Shown here piece by piece: positions 1-7,505 of a stretch of 64,000 nt of DNA. The stretch spans positions 62,001 to 126,000 of the forward strand of contig NZ_JMDW01000001.1 in the NCBI RefSeq assembly GCF_000691525.1. Reading direction: 5' to 3'. Below the pieces are notes generated by a model. That model did no database searches. It had not been told where the DNA came from and saw nothing but the letters and a program-made list of their open reading frames with translations. The translations under genes were made by a program, and so were the position numbers. This stretch comes from Mycolicibacterium neoaurum ATCC 25795. GTDB lineage: Bacteria > Actinomycetota > Actinomycetes > Mycobacteriales > Mycobacteriaceae. Position 1 is the first letter of the stretch. The number at the start of each line of letters is the position of its first letter.

Positions 1-572
1 AGCTGGCCGAGCGCGGCCCGCAGATTCATCTCGTTCGGGTCGGCATCACCGGCGATCTCCTCCCACGGTGGGGTTTGGATCTTCTCGGCAGCGGCCCGGC
101 CTTCCTCGGTCAGTTCGAAGGTCTTCTTGCTGCCCGCACTCTCGGTGGGGACGATCAGGCCCTCGTCGACGAGCAGTTGCAGGGTGGGGTACACCGAGCC
201 CGGGCTGGGCTTCCACAGGTCGTTGCTGCGGGCGGCGATCTCCTGCGTCATCTCGTAGCCGTGCATCGGCCGATCGGTGAGCAGGGCGAGGATGGCCGCG
301 CGGACGTCACCGCGCCTGCCGCGCCCGCGACCACCGCGCCCGCGGTGTCCGCCGCGGGGACCGGGGCCGAAGCCGAAGCCCGGACCGAACGAGGGGCCGA
401 AGCCGAAGCCGGGACCGAACGGTCCCTGCGGGCCACCGGCCTGGGCGCGAACCTGCTCACGGAATTCGCGGCGGGCATGCCGGCGATCGAAGCCGAAGCG
501 GCCGGGGGAGGCACCGAAGGAGGCGGCACCGAATGGGGAGTTCTCGGAGTGAGAGTTGAAAGGCGTGTTCAT
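1..572 (-). CDS. PadR family transcriptional regulator, 3' end outside the window
   Basis: The minus strand reads from an ATG at 572-570 through position 1 without a stop, so the protein is truncated by the window edge (about 190 residues visible). Residues 1-95 are a Gly/Phe/Pro/Arg-rich extension with repeated FGFGP units. From about residue 100 a PadR winged helix follows (RRGDVRAAILALLTD, then MHGYEMTQEIAARS, then PSPGSVYPTLQLLVDEGLI). PadR proteins are dimeric repressors that release DNA on binding small phenolic or hydrophobic ligands; the ligand here is unknown. A nested inverted repeat at 611-643 sits just upstream and is the likely autoregulatory site. The low-complexity N-terminus is unusual for PadR in general, though related mycobacterial proteins carry one. 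Confidence 0.85.
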   Translation of the reverse strand, partial: MNTPFNSHSENSPFGAASFGASPGRFGFDRRHARREFREQVRAQAGGPQGPFGPGFGFGPSFGPGFGFGPGPRGGHRGRGGRGRGRRGDVRAAILALLTDRPMHGYEMTQEIAARSNDLWKPSPGSVYPTLQLLVDEGLIVPTESAGSKKTFELTEEGRAAAEKIQTPPWEEIAGDADPNEMNLRAALGQ

Positions 573-610
573 TGATGTTTCCGTTTCGGTAGGGAAATGC
601 ACGATGCACT

Positions 611-643
611 TCGATACGTGGACGATATATCGGAAACTATCGA
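611..643. promoter_or_regulatory. Nested inverted repeats upstream of the first PadR gene
   Basis: A perfect 10-bp palindrome, CGATATATCG (623-632), is flanked by TCGATA at 611-616 and TATCGA at 638-643. The cluster is AT-rich against a GC-rich background and lies about 40 bp upstream of the PadR start at 572. PadR repressors typically bind such AT-rich dyads in their own promoters, so this is a candidate operator. It also touches the stop codon of the neighbouring regulator gene. Confidence 0.45.
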
Positions 644-1173
644 GATGCAACGTTCGATTCGACGATCGCGGATTCCAACCACCGCGCCCACTCGGCCTGC
701 ATCGCCTGGAAGCGCAGGCCGTACTGCAGGGCCGCGAATCCGAAGAAGTCCTTGACCGGCATATCGCGACAGGCCGGGCTGTCGCGCAGCGCGGTCAGTC
801 TCGCGAGTTCGGACTCGGCATGCTCGGCGAGGCTGCGGACATGCTCGGCCGCCTCGGTGCGTGGCAGTTCACCGAGCAGGAAGACGCGTAAGAGTTCGGG
901 GCTGCGATAGGGCGGATCGTCCTGGGGGCTGGCGATCCAGCGCAGGAGTTCGGATCGCCCGGCTGTCGTGACGCGATAGAGCTTGCGTCCCCGCGGGCCG
1001 ATCTCGGCCACCTCGATCAATCCGTGATCGGCCAGCCGGTTCAGCTCTGCGTAGAGCTGGCTCTGGGTGGCGGGCCAGACATTGGCCATCGACATCTCGA
1101 AGCGCTTGAGCAGGTCATATCCACTGCCCGGTTGTTGTACCAGCATGCCGAGGGCGGCCATTCGCAGACTCAT
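637..1173 (-). CDS. PadR-type regulator with C-terminal helical effector domain
   Basis: A 178-residue protein. Residues 1-85 form the PadR winged helix (LGMLVQQPGSGYDLLKRFE, then WPATQSQLYAELNRLADHGLI, then a wing RKLYRVTTAGR). Residues 90-178 are a helical Vir_act_alpha_C-type domain used for dimerisation. I place the start at ATG 1173-1171 (MSLRMAALG). The upstream ATG at 1197 lies inside the palindromic operator 1196-1225 and adds eight residues not typical of the family. The gene is divergent from the carotenoid oxygenase gene and shares that operator, which implies regulation of the oxygenase and of itself by a lipid or apocarotenoid-like ligand. The ligand is inference. Confidence 0.82.
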   Translation of the reverse strand: MSLRMAALGMLVQQPGSGYDLLKRFEMSMANVWPATQSQLYAELNRLADHGLIEVAEIGPRGRKLYRVTTAGRSELLRWIASPQDDPPYRSPELLRVFLLGELPRTEAAEHVRSLAEHAESELARLTALRDSPACRDMPVKDFFGFAALQYGLRFQAMQAEWARWLESAIVESNVASR

Positions 1174-1195
1174 GCAGAGGAGCGTAGCTGCCCTC

Positions 1196-1225
1196 ATTCC
1201 ACTGTTGACATGTCACTAGTGGAAT
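1196..1225. promoter_or_regulatory. 30-bp palindromic operator between padR and carotenoid oxygenase
   Basis: Two 15-bp half sites, ATTCCACTGTTGACA (1196-1210) and TGTCACTAGTGGAAT (1211-1225), are exact reverse complements at 13 of 15 positions. The central 10 bp TGACATGTCA is a perfect palindrome. The site lies between the divergent regulator start (1173) and oxygenase start (1240), so a bound dimer would cover both promoters. Confidence 0.8.
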
Positions 1226-1239
1226 GTGATGGTGGAAGC

Positions 1240-2553
1240 ATGTCCTCAGGCTCAGCGTTGCCAGAGACCGGTGACTTCTTCCGGCGTGGCAACTACGCAC
1301 CCGTTGCCGATGAACTGACCGCCTCGGATCTGCCGGTCCGCGGGGCGATCCCGCCGGAGCTGAACGGCTGGTACCTGCGCAACGGGCCCAACCCGCGGGA
1401 GGCCGCCGGGCACTGGTTCACCGGGGAGGGGATGATCCACGGTGTGCGCATCGAGGACGGTGCGGCGAAGTGGTACCGCAACCGTTGGGTGCGCACCGAC
1501 AGCTTCGATGTCGACATCCCGGTCTACAACCCCGATGGCACACGCAATCTACGGTCTTCGGTGGCCAACACTCACGTCGTCAATCACGCCGGCCGCACTC
1601 TCGCCCTGGTCGAGTCCTCCTTCCCCTATGAGATCGGCAAGGAGTTGGAGACGTTGGGCGCCTACGACTTCGGCGGAAAGCTCACCGATTCCATGACCGC
1701 CCATCCCAAGATCTGCCCGATCACGGGAGAGATGCATTTCTTCGGATACGGCAGCCTCGTCGCCCCGTATGTCACCTACCACCGGGTGGCCGCGGACGGC
1801 GAGCTGATCATCGACCGTCCTGTCGACGTCGGTGCGCTCACGATGATGCACGACTTCGCGATGACCGCCGAACATGTCATCTTCATGGATCTGCCGGTGG
1901 TCTTCGATATCGACATCGCGGCCAAGGGTGAGGGTGAGATGCCCTATCGCTGGAGCGACGAGTACGGCGCACGCTTAGGTGTGTTGCGCCGCGACGACCC
2001 TTTCGGTGAGATGCGCTGGTTCGATATCGACCCGTGCTATGTGTTCCACGTCGCCAATGCCTTCGACAACGCGAACACCATTGTGCTGCAGGCAGTTCGA
2101 TATCCGGAGCTGTGGCGCAACGACGGCGGTTTCGCTGAACAGGCGGTGATGTGGGAGTGGCGCATCGATCTGGATCGGGCGGTCGTCTCGGAGCGCCAGA
2201 TCGACGACCGGGCCGTCGAATTCCCACGAATCGACGATCGGCTGGCCGGGCTGCCTGCTCGCTATGCCGTGTCGGTGGGGCAGACCGAGTTGGTGCGGCA
2301 CGACCTCGGCACCGGTTCGGCGGTCGTGCACTCCTTCGGGACATCGGTGTCCGGTGAGGCTGTCTTCGTCCCGGGTCCCGGGCCTGCCGACGAAAGCAAC
2401 GGCTGGTACATCAGCTATGTGTACGACCCGACCCGCGATGGCAGTGAAATGGTGATCCTCGATGCCTCCGACTTCGCCGGTGATCCGGTTGCCACCGTCA
2501 TGCTGCCGCAACGGGTGCCCTTCGGGTTCCATGGAAACTGGATCGACGCCTGA
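1240..2553 (+). CDS. Carotenoid cleavage oxygenase (RPE65/lignostilbene dioxygenase family)
   Basis: A 437-residue Fe(II) dioxygenase of the seven-bladed propeller family that cleaves polyene or stilbene double bonds. The four iron-binding histidines are visible: H155 (MTAHPK), H204 (MMHDFA), H270 (FHVANA) and H431 near the C-terminus (GFHGNW). The NGPNP motif near residue 48 is also typical. The start is ATG 1240 (MSSGSALPE); the frame stays open further upstream, but that stretch lies in the antisense of the PadR gene and in the operator. Mycobacteria carry several homologues (for example Rv0654 and Rv0913c). No carotenoid synthesis genes lie nearby, so the substrate could be host or dietary carotenoid or a stilbenoid. 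Local repression by the divergent PadR protein is likely. Confidence 0.92.
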   Translation: MSSGSALPETGDFFRRGNYAPVADELTASDLPVRGAIPPELNGWYLRNGPNPREAAGHWFTGEGMIHGVRIEDGAAKWYRNRWVRTDSFDVDIPVYNPDGTRNLRSSVANTHVVNHAGRTLALVESSFPYEIGKELETLGAYDFGGKLTDSMTAHPKICPITGEMHFFGYGSLVAPYVTYHRVAADGELIIDRPVDVGALTMMHDFAMTAEHVIFMDLPVVFDIDIAAKGEGEMPYRWSDEYGARLGVLRRDDPFGEMRWFDIDPCYVFHVANAFDNANTIVLQAVRYPELWRNDGGFAEQAVMWEWRIDLDRAVVSERQIDDRAVEFPRIDDRLAGLPARYAVSVGQTELVRHDLGTGSAVVHSFGTSVSGEAVFVPGPGPADESNGWYISYVYDPTRDGSEMVILDASDFAGDPVATVMLPQRVPFGFHGNWIDA

Positions 2554-2648
2554 CATTCGTCTCATCATGTGAGACACGCGATCCGTAGCCGGTGCCGGCC
2601 GTTGGGGTGGTGCGGCTACGCCGGCATCCGCGCCGGCCGCCGTTGCTG

Positions 2649-2700
2649 AAAGCGGCCATCGGAGTACGGCTCGTGTCCGATGGGATGGCGGTGGCTTTTT
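2649..2700 (+). terminator. Probable terminator of the oxygenase gene
   Basis: CCATCGGA (2656-2663) pairs with TCCGATGG (2676-2683). The flanks AAAGC (from 2649) and GCTTT (from 2693) can extend the stem, and a run of five T closes the element at 2696-2700. A second weaker stem, CGTAGCC 2584-2590 with GGCTACG 2614-2620, lies just after the stop codon. Confidence 0.5.
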
Positions 2701-2709
2701 ACAGAAGCA

Positions 2710-2729
2710 TCAGTGGTGTACACCACTGA
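2710..2729. promoter_or_regulatory. Perfect 20-bp palindrome in the intergenic region
   Basis: TCAGTGGTGT followed directly by its exact reverse complement ACACCACTGA, with no spacer. It lies 320 bp upstream of the secreted-protein gene and downstream of the oxygenase terminator, with no adjacent regulator gene. A perfect 20-bp dyad is well above chance here and looks like a TetR- or GntR-type operator. Which promoter it serves is not visible. Confidence 0.55.
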
Positions 2730-2980
2730 CATTGTCGAGTGTGCGCCAGATCACGCAGGTCAGTACCGGTGAGTAACCTGCCGCGGCAAACGGGCGTATG
2801 GCGCCCCGCGACCTTGCTAAGGGAAGGAATTAAATTCCAGGTGGCACTATTTCCGTAGCAAAGGACCCTGATTGCTGGTGTCGCTACGGCCCGCAAAAAG
2901 CGCGTTCAACAGCAACGTTACGAATTCGTATGCTGACGATATGGGAAATTTGTCCGTCCCTGAAACTTCACATATCCGCC
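2730..2980. other. Non-coding stretch with several short dyads
   Basis: No coding frame with supporting features is seen. Smaller dyads are present: GGAATT-A-AATTCC (2826-2838), CCGTAGC/GCTACGG (2853-2859 and 2883-2889) and the perfect 12-mer TACGAATTCGTA (2919-2930). The stretch is AT-richer than its surroundings, as expected for a regulatory region upstream of the 3052 gene. Confidence 0.4.
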
Positions 2981-3008
2981 TTGACCGAAACTTACTTGCG
3001 GGTAAGTT
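2981..3008 (+). promoter_or_regulatory. Candidate sigma-A promoter for the secreted protein gene
   Basis: TTGACC (2981-2986), a 16-bp spacer, then TAAGTT (3003-3008). This would give a 5' leader of about 35-40 nt before ATG 3052. Prediction from sequence only. Confidence 0.45.
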
Positions 3009-3051
3009 CTGTCCGGTCCGGGGGATCTGCGTGAAGGGATGGCAAAGAAGA

Positions 3052-4302
3052 ATGTCCATGCAACTGACCATGAAGCCGTATGTCACGGCCGGCGTCGCAC
3101 TCGTTGGGGCCAGCGTGATCGCAGTGGCGCCGATCGCGCCAAGGGCGGATCTGCACCTGCCCACCGTCAACCTGACCGCCTCGATCGACAACCCGATCAC
3201 GGTTTTCACACCGGTCGTACATGCTGCCGGCGATCTGATCAGGGAGACGTTGCAGACCGAATTCGCCGATCCGTTCCCGATCCTGCGGCAGATCTTCGCC
3301 AACCAGGAGTACACCGTCCGACAGTTGCTGGCCGCGGTCAACGGCGGCGGAGCCGCGCTCACCGAATTGGTTCAGGGGCTGCCGGCTGCCCTGCAGGCCG
3401 CCGGAGCGATCCTGCGCACCGGTGATGTCAACGGCGCGATAGACAGCTTGGTCGCCAGCGGGCTGAATCCGATCCTGAACTTCATCACCGGCGTCACCGT
3501 GCCGCTGCAGGCGGCATTGGAACGGCCCTTTGCGGTCGGGCAGGAACTGGTCGCGGCGGCGTTCGAGTCCGGGCTCGCACTCACCGTCGCCCTTGCTCAA
3601 ACCTTCATCGGGATCGGGTTTCCGGTCGGTACCACCCCGGTGCTGCAGAACTTCGTGAATGTCACTCAGTCGATATTCGAGTCGATTGCCACATTGGATC
3701 CGATCAACGTGATCAATGCCCTCCAGAACGGTGTGGCCGATGTGCTGCTCAACACGATCACCCATATCAGCGATTTCATGGTCCAGACGGTGCCCTACAT
3801 CCGCGGGGTGATCGTCGACGCACTCAAGGCGGGTCAACCGGCGACCGTCAACCGCACCGCCGAGGTCGCCAGTGTTCCCGAAGCGACCGCGGACACGGTG
3901 ACCATCTCCATTCCCGGTACCGAGACGACCGGTGGCGGCGGTGCGCAGGCCGTCACACCTGTCGGCAATGCCGAGGTGCCGGCGAGTGAAGAGCCCGCGG
4001 CCGACGAGCCCGATCAGGAGTCGGCGTCCGATATCGGCGGCGGCATCGAGGATGCGTCGAAAGCAACGGACACCGACGCCGAGGACACCACGCCCGACCT
4101 GAAGAACGATCTCAAGGACGAGCTGAAGAATGACATCACCGATGATGTGAAGGGCGACACCAACTCAGACCAGGCTGAGTCCGCCAAGGGTGAGTCGGAC
4201 CAGGGTGAGTCCGACAGGAACGAAGTGGACTCCGAGAAGGGTGATTCCGGCTCGTCCTCGGACTCGGGGTCGAGCGACTCGGGTTCCCGGGCCGCTGCCT
4301 GA
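3052..4302 (+). CDS. Secreted mycobacterial protein with acidic, low-complexity C-terminus
   Basis: 416 residues. An N-terminal signal-like segment (MKPYVTAGVALVGASVIAVAPIAP, small-residue end near PRADL) suggests export. Residues about 35-265 are hydrophobic and helical, rich in Ala/Val/Leu. Residues about 300-416 are a disordered tail dominated by Asp, Glu, Ser and Lys (KNDLKDELKND, then GESDQGESD, ending in SDSGSSDSGS). I recognise the N-terminal style (NLTASIDNPITVFTPVV) as a recurrent family of unknown function in fast-growing mycobacteria. ATG 3052 and ATG 3058 are both possible starts; upstream in-frame sequence lacks a signal. No enzymatic motif is seen. Confidence 0.7.
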   Translation: MSMQLTMKPYVTAGVALVGASVIAVAPIAPRADLHLPTVNLTASIDNPITVFTPVVHAAGDLIRETLQTEFADPFPILRQIFANQEYTVRQLLAAVNGGGAALTELVQGLPAALQAAGAILRTGDVNGAIDSLVASGLNPILNFITGVTVPLQAALERPFAVGQELVAAAFESGLALTVALAQTFIGIGFPVGTTPVLQNFVNVTQSIFESIATLDPINVINALQNGVADVLLNTITHISDFMVQTVPYIRGVIVDALKAGQPATVNRTAEVASVPEATADTVTISIPGTETTGGGGAQAVTPVGNAEVPASEEPAADEPDQESASDIGGGIEDASKATDTDAEDTTPDLKNDLKDELKNDITDDVKGDTNSDQAESAKGESDQGESDRNEVDSEKGDSGSSSDSGSSDSGSRAAA

Positions 4303-4315
4303 GCCGACACGTCTG

Positions 4316-4362
4316 CGCAGAGAAGTCTCCCCCGTCGCTTTCGGCGGGGGAGACTCTCTGCG
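4316..4362. terminator. Strong bidirectional hairpin between convergent genes
   Basis: GTCTCCCCC (4325-4333) pairs with GGGGGAGAC (4346-4354). CGCAGAGA (4316-4323) pairs with TCTCTGCG (4355-4362), leaving one bulged A. The near-continuous stem of about 17 bp lies between the ends of the secreted-protein gene (+) and lfrA (-) and can serve both. Confidence 0.8.
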
Positions 4363-4447
4363 TATCAGCGGGCCTGTGCCATCGTCACCACTGTGCTCAC
4401 CGGGTCCCGCCTGGATTCGTGGACCGCGTGCAACGACGGCCGCACGG

Positions 4448-6001
4448 TCACCGGTCTGCTGGGTGCGGGGCTTGCGGTGTGCGCCGGAACGCGACGATGA
4501 CGACGACCGCAGCGGTCAGGGCAAGCACTGCGGCGATTGACGCCGTCGGCGCGATACCCGAGTCGAACGCCTGGTGCGCCGAGTTCAGCAGTCGCTGAGC
4601 GGTTTCGGGCGGCAGGTCGCGCGCCACCGACGTCGCTCCGCCGATGCTCTCGGCCGCGTCGCCGGTCTGAGCCGGTGTCAGCCCCGCGGGCACCTCGACG
4701 TTGGCCCGGTAGAACGCGGTGAAGATGGTGCCGAGGGTTGCCGCGCCGACCACCGCGCCCAGCTCATAGGCGGTCTCGGAGACCGCCGACGCCGCACCGG
4801 CTTTCGCTGCGGGCACCGACGCCACGATGGTGTCGTTGGAGATGGTCTGCGACACGCCGACACCCAGCTCGAGGACCAGGAACGACACGATGACCGCCGT
4901 CACCGACAGGTCGTGGCGGAACAACAGAATCATGATGAAGCCCGCGGCCACGAACACCAGACCGAACACGATCAGTGCCTGTGGTGAGAAGTGCTTGGCG
5001 GCCTTGACCACAGAGATTCCGGCGATCATCGACAGCACCGCACCAGGCAGGGTCACCAGACCGGCCATCAGCGGGCTGAGTCCGAGCACCAGCTGCAGGT
5101 GCTGGGACACGAAGAAGATGAAGCCGATCAAACCGACGATGGACAGAAAGTTGGCCAGGATCGACGAGGTGAACGGGCCGGACCGGAACAGCGCCATGTC
5201 GAGCATCGGTGTGGCGCTGCGCATTTGGCGCCGGACGAACAACACGCCCGCGCCGATGCCGAGCGCGAAGGCGGCCACCACGACCACCGACAGACCGTCG
5301 TGGGCGGCGGTCTTGATGGCCCAGACGAAGGGCAGCATGGCGATGAACGACAGTGCGACGCTGATCGGATCCAGGGGGCCCGGATTCGGGTCCTTGGACT
5401 CCGGGACCAGCTTCGGCGCCAGGATCAGCAGCGGTAACAGGATCGGAACCGCGATCAGAAAGACTGCGCCCCAGTGGAAATGCTCCAGCAGCGCGCCGCC
5501 GACGATCGGGCCCAGGGTGGATCCCGCGGTGAAGCACGAGGCCCAGATGGCGATCGCGAGCCGGCGCGCCGAGGCTTCGGTGAAGATGTTGCGGATAAGC
5601 GACAGTGTCGAGGGCATCAGCATGGCACCGAAGAAGCCCAGCACCGCGCGGGCAAGCACCAGCATCTCGGCGGTGGGTGCGAAGGCGGCCGCGGCCGACA
5701 CGACGGCGAAGCCGGCGCCGCCGATCAGCAGCAGGCGCCGCCGACCGATCCGGTCTCCGATGCTGCCCATGGCGACCAGCAGGGCCGCCAGCACCAGGGA
5801 GTAGACATCGACGATCCACAGCTGGGTGGCCGCCGGCGGCCGGAAATCCTCGGCGATGGCGGGCAGGGCGAAGGCCAGCACGGTGTTGTCGATGGCGATC
5901 AGCATCACCGGAAGGGTGAGAACTGCCAGCGCCAGCCAGGCGCGGCGAGGCGTGGCCGCCGGTGATGTCACCGATGCGGTCGCATCGGAATGGGTGGTCA
6001 T
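4448..6001 (-). CDS. lfrA: LfrA-like multidrug efflux transporter (MFS, DHA2 family)
   Basis: 517 residues with 14 predicted transmembrane helices. The drug:H+ antiporter-2 signatures are present: LAIDNTV motif in helix 1 (IAIDNTVLAFALPAIAEDF), motif A GSIGDRIGRRR after helix 2, and antiporter motif C GSTLGPIVGGAL in helix 5. By recall it closely matches M. smegmatis LfrA, which exports fluoroquinolones, ethidium and acridines. The gene lies 9 bp downstream of lfrR on the same strand with AAGGA as ribosome site before ATG 6001, so the two are co-transcribed and repressed by LfrR. The stop faces the hairpin at 4316-4362. Confidence 0.9.
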   Translation of the reverse strand: MTTHSDATASVTSPAATPRRAWLALAVLTLPVMLIAIDNTVLAFALPAIAEDFRPPAATQLWIVDVYSLVLAALLVAMGSIGDRIGRRRLLLIGGAGFAVVSAAAAFAPTAEMLVLARAVLGFFGAMLMPSTLSLIRNIFTEASARRLAIAIWASCFTAGSTLGPIVGGALLEHFHWGAVFLIAVPILLPLLILAPKLVPESKDPNPGPLDPISVALSFIAMLPFVWAIKTAAHDGLSVVVVAAFALGIGAGVLFVRRQMRSATPMLDMALFRSGPFTSSILANFLSIVGLIGFIFFVSQHLQLVLGLSPLMAGLVTLPGAVLSMIAGISVVKAAKHFSPQALIVFGLVFVAAGFIMILLFRHDLSVTAVIVSFLVLELGVGVSQTISNDTIVASVPAAKAGAASAVSETAYELGAVVGAATLGTIFTAFYRANVEVPAGLTPAQTGDAAESIGGATSVARDLPPETAQRLLNSAHQAFDSGIAPTASIAAVLALTAAVVVIVAFRRTPQAPHPADR

Positions 6002-6010
6002 GAGGGGTCC

Positions 6011-6580
6011 TTATGGGGAAGTGATGGTGCCCTGGGTGAGGCTGTTCATGATGGCGTCGACGACCTGTTGGCGGGGGATGCCGTCGTCGCGGACGGCGGA
6101 GTAACCGGTCAGAAGTAGTGACCAGAAAACCCGCCGTGACCACCCTGGGGGATATGCGGGCCCTTCCGCCGTGACGCGCGAGAGGATCTCGCTGATGACC
6201 TCGTCGCCGGTGTCCAGGAAGGCCGCCAGCTCACGGTCGGACTGGATCAGCGGTTCGGTGTAGACGTACTGCATGATCGGGCCGAGATCGAGCTGACTCT
6301 CCACCACCCTGCGCAGTGCCGGGATCATCGGACCGCACTCCGGGTCGGCCGCCTCGATGGCCGCATTGCTGGCGGCGTGTACCTGCAGCGCCACCGCACG
6401 CAGCAGATCCATCCGTTCGGGGAAGTATCGGTGCAATGTGCTGCGCCCGACGCCCGCGGCATCGGCGATCTCGGACAGCGGCGCGGTCGGGTTGTCGGTC
6501 ATGACGCCGATGGCAGCCTCGACGATGGCGCGCCGGGTGCGATTGCGCGCGCCGGTTTCGCCGATGTCGTGGACACTCAT
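6011..6580 (-). CDS. lfrR: LfrR-like TetR family repressor
   Basis: 189 residues. The N-terminal TetR helix-turn-helix spans about residues 12-60 (RNRTRRAIVEAAIGVM, then LSEIADAAGVGRSTLHRYFPER). The remaining helical domain binds ligand and dimerises. The ATG at 6580 (MSVHDIGETGARN) begins the family-like sequence; upstream in-frame codons are non-homologous. In M. smegmatis LfrR represses lfrRA and is released by efflux substrates. The identical arrangement here, with a dyad at 6611-6628 just upstream, supports the same autoregulated operon. Confidence 0.88.
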   Translation of the reverse strand: MSVHDIGETGARNRTRRAIVEAAIGVMTDNPTAPLSEIADAAGVGRSTLHRYFPERMDLLRAVALQVHAASNAAIEAADPECGPMIPALRRVVESQLDLGPIMQYVYTEPLIQSDRELAAFLDTGDEVISEILSRVTAEGPAYPPGWSRRVFWSLLLTGYSAVRDDGIPRQQVVDAIMNSLTQGTITSP

Positions 6581-6610
6581 GACGCTAAAGCTAGCACAAA
6601 CATCCCATAA

Positions 6611-6628
6611 TGAGACATCCGTGTCCCA
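6611..6628. promoter_or_regulatory. Candidate LfrR operator
   Basis: TGAGACA (6611-6617), four spacer bases, then TGTCCCA (6622-6628), a 7-bp dyad with one mismatch. It lies 31 bp upstream of the lfrR start, in the promoter of the lfrRA operon. An overlapping AT-rich dyad (TCCCATAATGAGA, 6603-6615) gives a second possible half site. Confidence 0.5.
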
Positions 6629-6644
6629 CTTTGGGGATGTGCTT

Positions 6645-7478
6645 TCAGCTGGGTGCCGAGAACCCCGCGGTCGGCGGCGGCGGTGCCGGGGGCAGACCCT
6701 GCCCCGGCGGCATGCCCGGTGACTGCGGTACCTGCAGGCGGACCAGCTCGCGGCGGTGCCGCTCGGCGAGGACCGCCGCCAGCACCTCCTCGGCGGACGC
6801 ACCGGGAGGCGGTGGGGGAGAAATCCTCGCGACAACCTGACCCGCGATGCGCCGGCCCATCTCCGCTCGCACCTGCGGCTGCAGCTGCGCCGACCGGGAG
6901 AGGAATTGGCGCGCCATGTTCGCCTGCTCGACACCCAGCCCGGACAGCTGCAGCGTCGCGGCCCACCACGCCAGCCCGGGTGGCATCGGCGGTGGCGGGT
7001 TCAGTTTGGGTGCGCGCTCGCTGATCACGATGGTTCCTGCGAACACGTCACCGATGCGTTTGCCCTTCGGGGAGAGCATGCTGCAGATCACGGCCGGACC
7101 GCCGGTCAGCATCCAGATCTCGATCACACTGGACAACGCCCGAAAAACCGCCTGCCGCAGCCGTTCCGGACCACCGTCATCGGACACGACCCGTAGTCCC
7201 AGCGCCATCTTGCCCAGCGAGCGCCCGCCGGAGGCCATCTCGAACGTCACCGGATAGCCGACCAGCACCAGCACCAGGAAGATGATCAGCACCGCCGCCG
7301 AGAGCGCCGGATCGAAATCGCCAAGGGTCAGCGCCCACAGCATCGACAGGATCAGGTATCCGAAGCCCATCACCATGACATCGATCAACGCCGCGGCCGC
7401 ACGCACCGGCAGCTGGGCGATCGACACCTCGAGTTGCACGGCATCGCCGGTCACCACGGGCTCTGGCTGCATGACCAT
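6645..7478 (-). CDS. RDD family membrane protein (Rv3695-like)
   Basis: 277 residues. Residues 15-170 are an RDD domain with three or four membrane helices; its Arg/Asp signature lies in QLPVRAAAALIDVM and in the second helix. The C-terminal third is cytosolic and Pro-rich. Two adjacent in-frame ATGs (7478 and 7472) are possible starts. Only 27 bp separate this gene from the divergent SpoIIM-like gene, so the promoters must overlap. In mycobacteria this pair stands next to the MoxR cluster. Function is unknown; RDD proteins have been linked to ion transport in some bacteria. Confidence 0.8.
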   Translation of the reverse strand: MVMQPEPVVTGDAVQLEVSIAQLPVRAAAALIDVMVMGFGYLILSMLWALTLGDFDPALSAAVLIIFLVLVLVGYPVTFEMASGGRSLGKMALGLRVVSDDGGPERLRQAVFRALSSVIEIWMLTGGPAVICSMLSPKGKRIGDVFAGTIVISERAPKLNPPPPMPPGLAWWAATLQLSGLGVEQANMARQFLSRSAQLQPQVRAEMGRRIAGQVVARISPPPPPGASAEEVLAAVLAERHRRELVRLQVPQSPGMPPGQGLPPAPPPPTAGFSAPS

Positions 7479-7505
7479 GCTTCGAACGCTACTAGGATCG
7501 CCAGC

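Noticed and set aside
68..575. Plus-strand and second minus-strand frames with Arg/Pro/Gly-rich proteins at the window start
   Set aside because: They are shadows of the minus-strand PadR gene, whose winged-helix motif is only in the frame starting at 572.
7469..7480. GCATG-AC-CATGC dyad at the RDD gene start
   Set aside because: It arises from two tandem in-frame ATG codons and is too short to call an operator.
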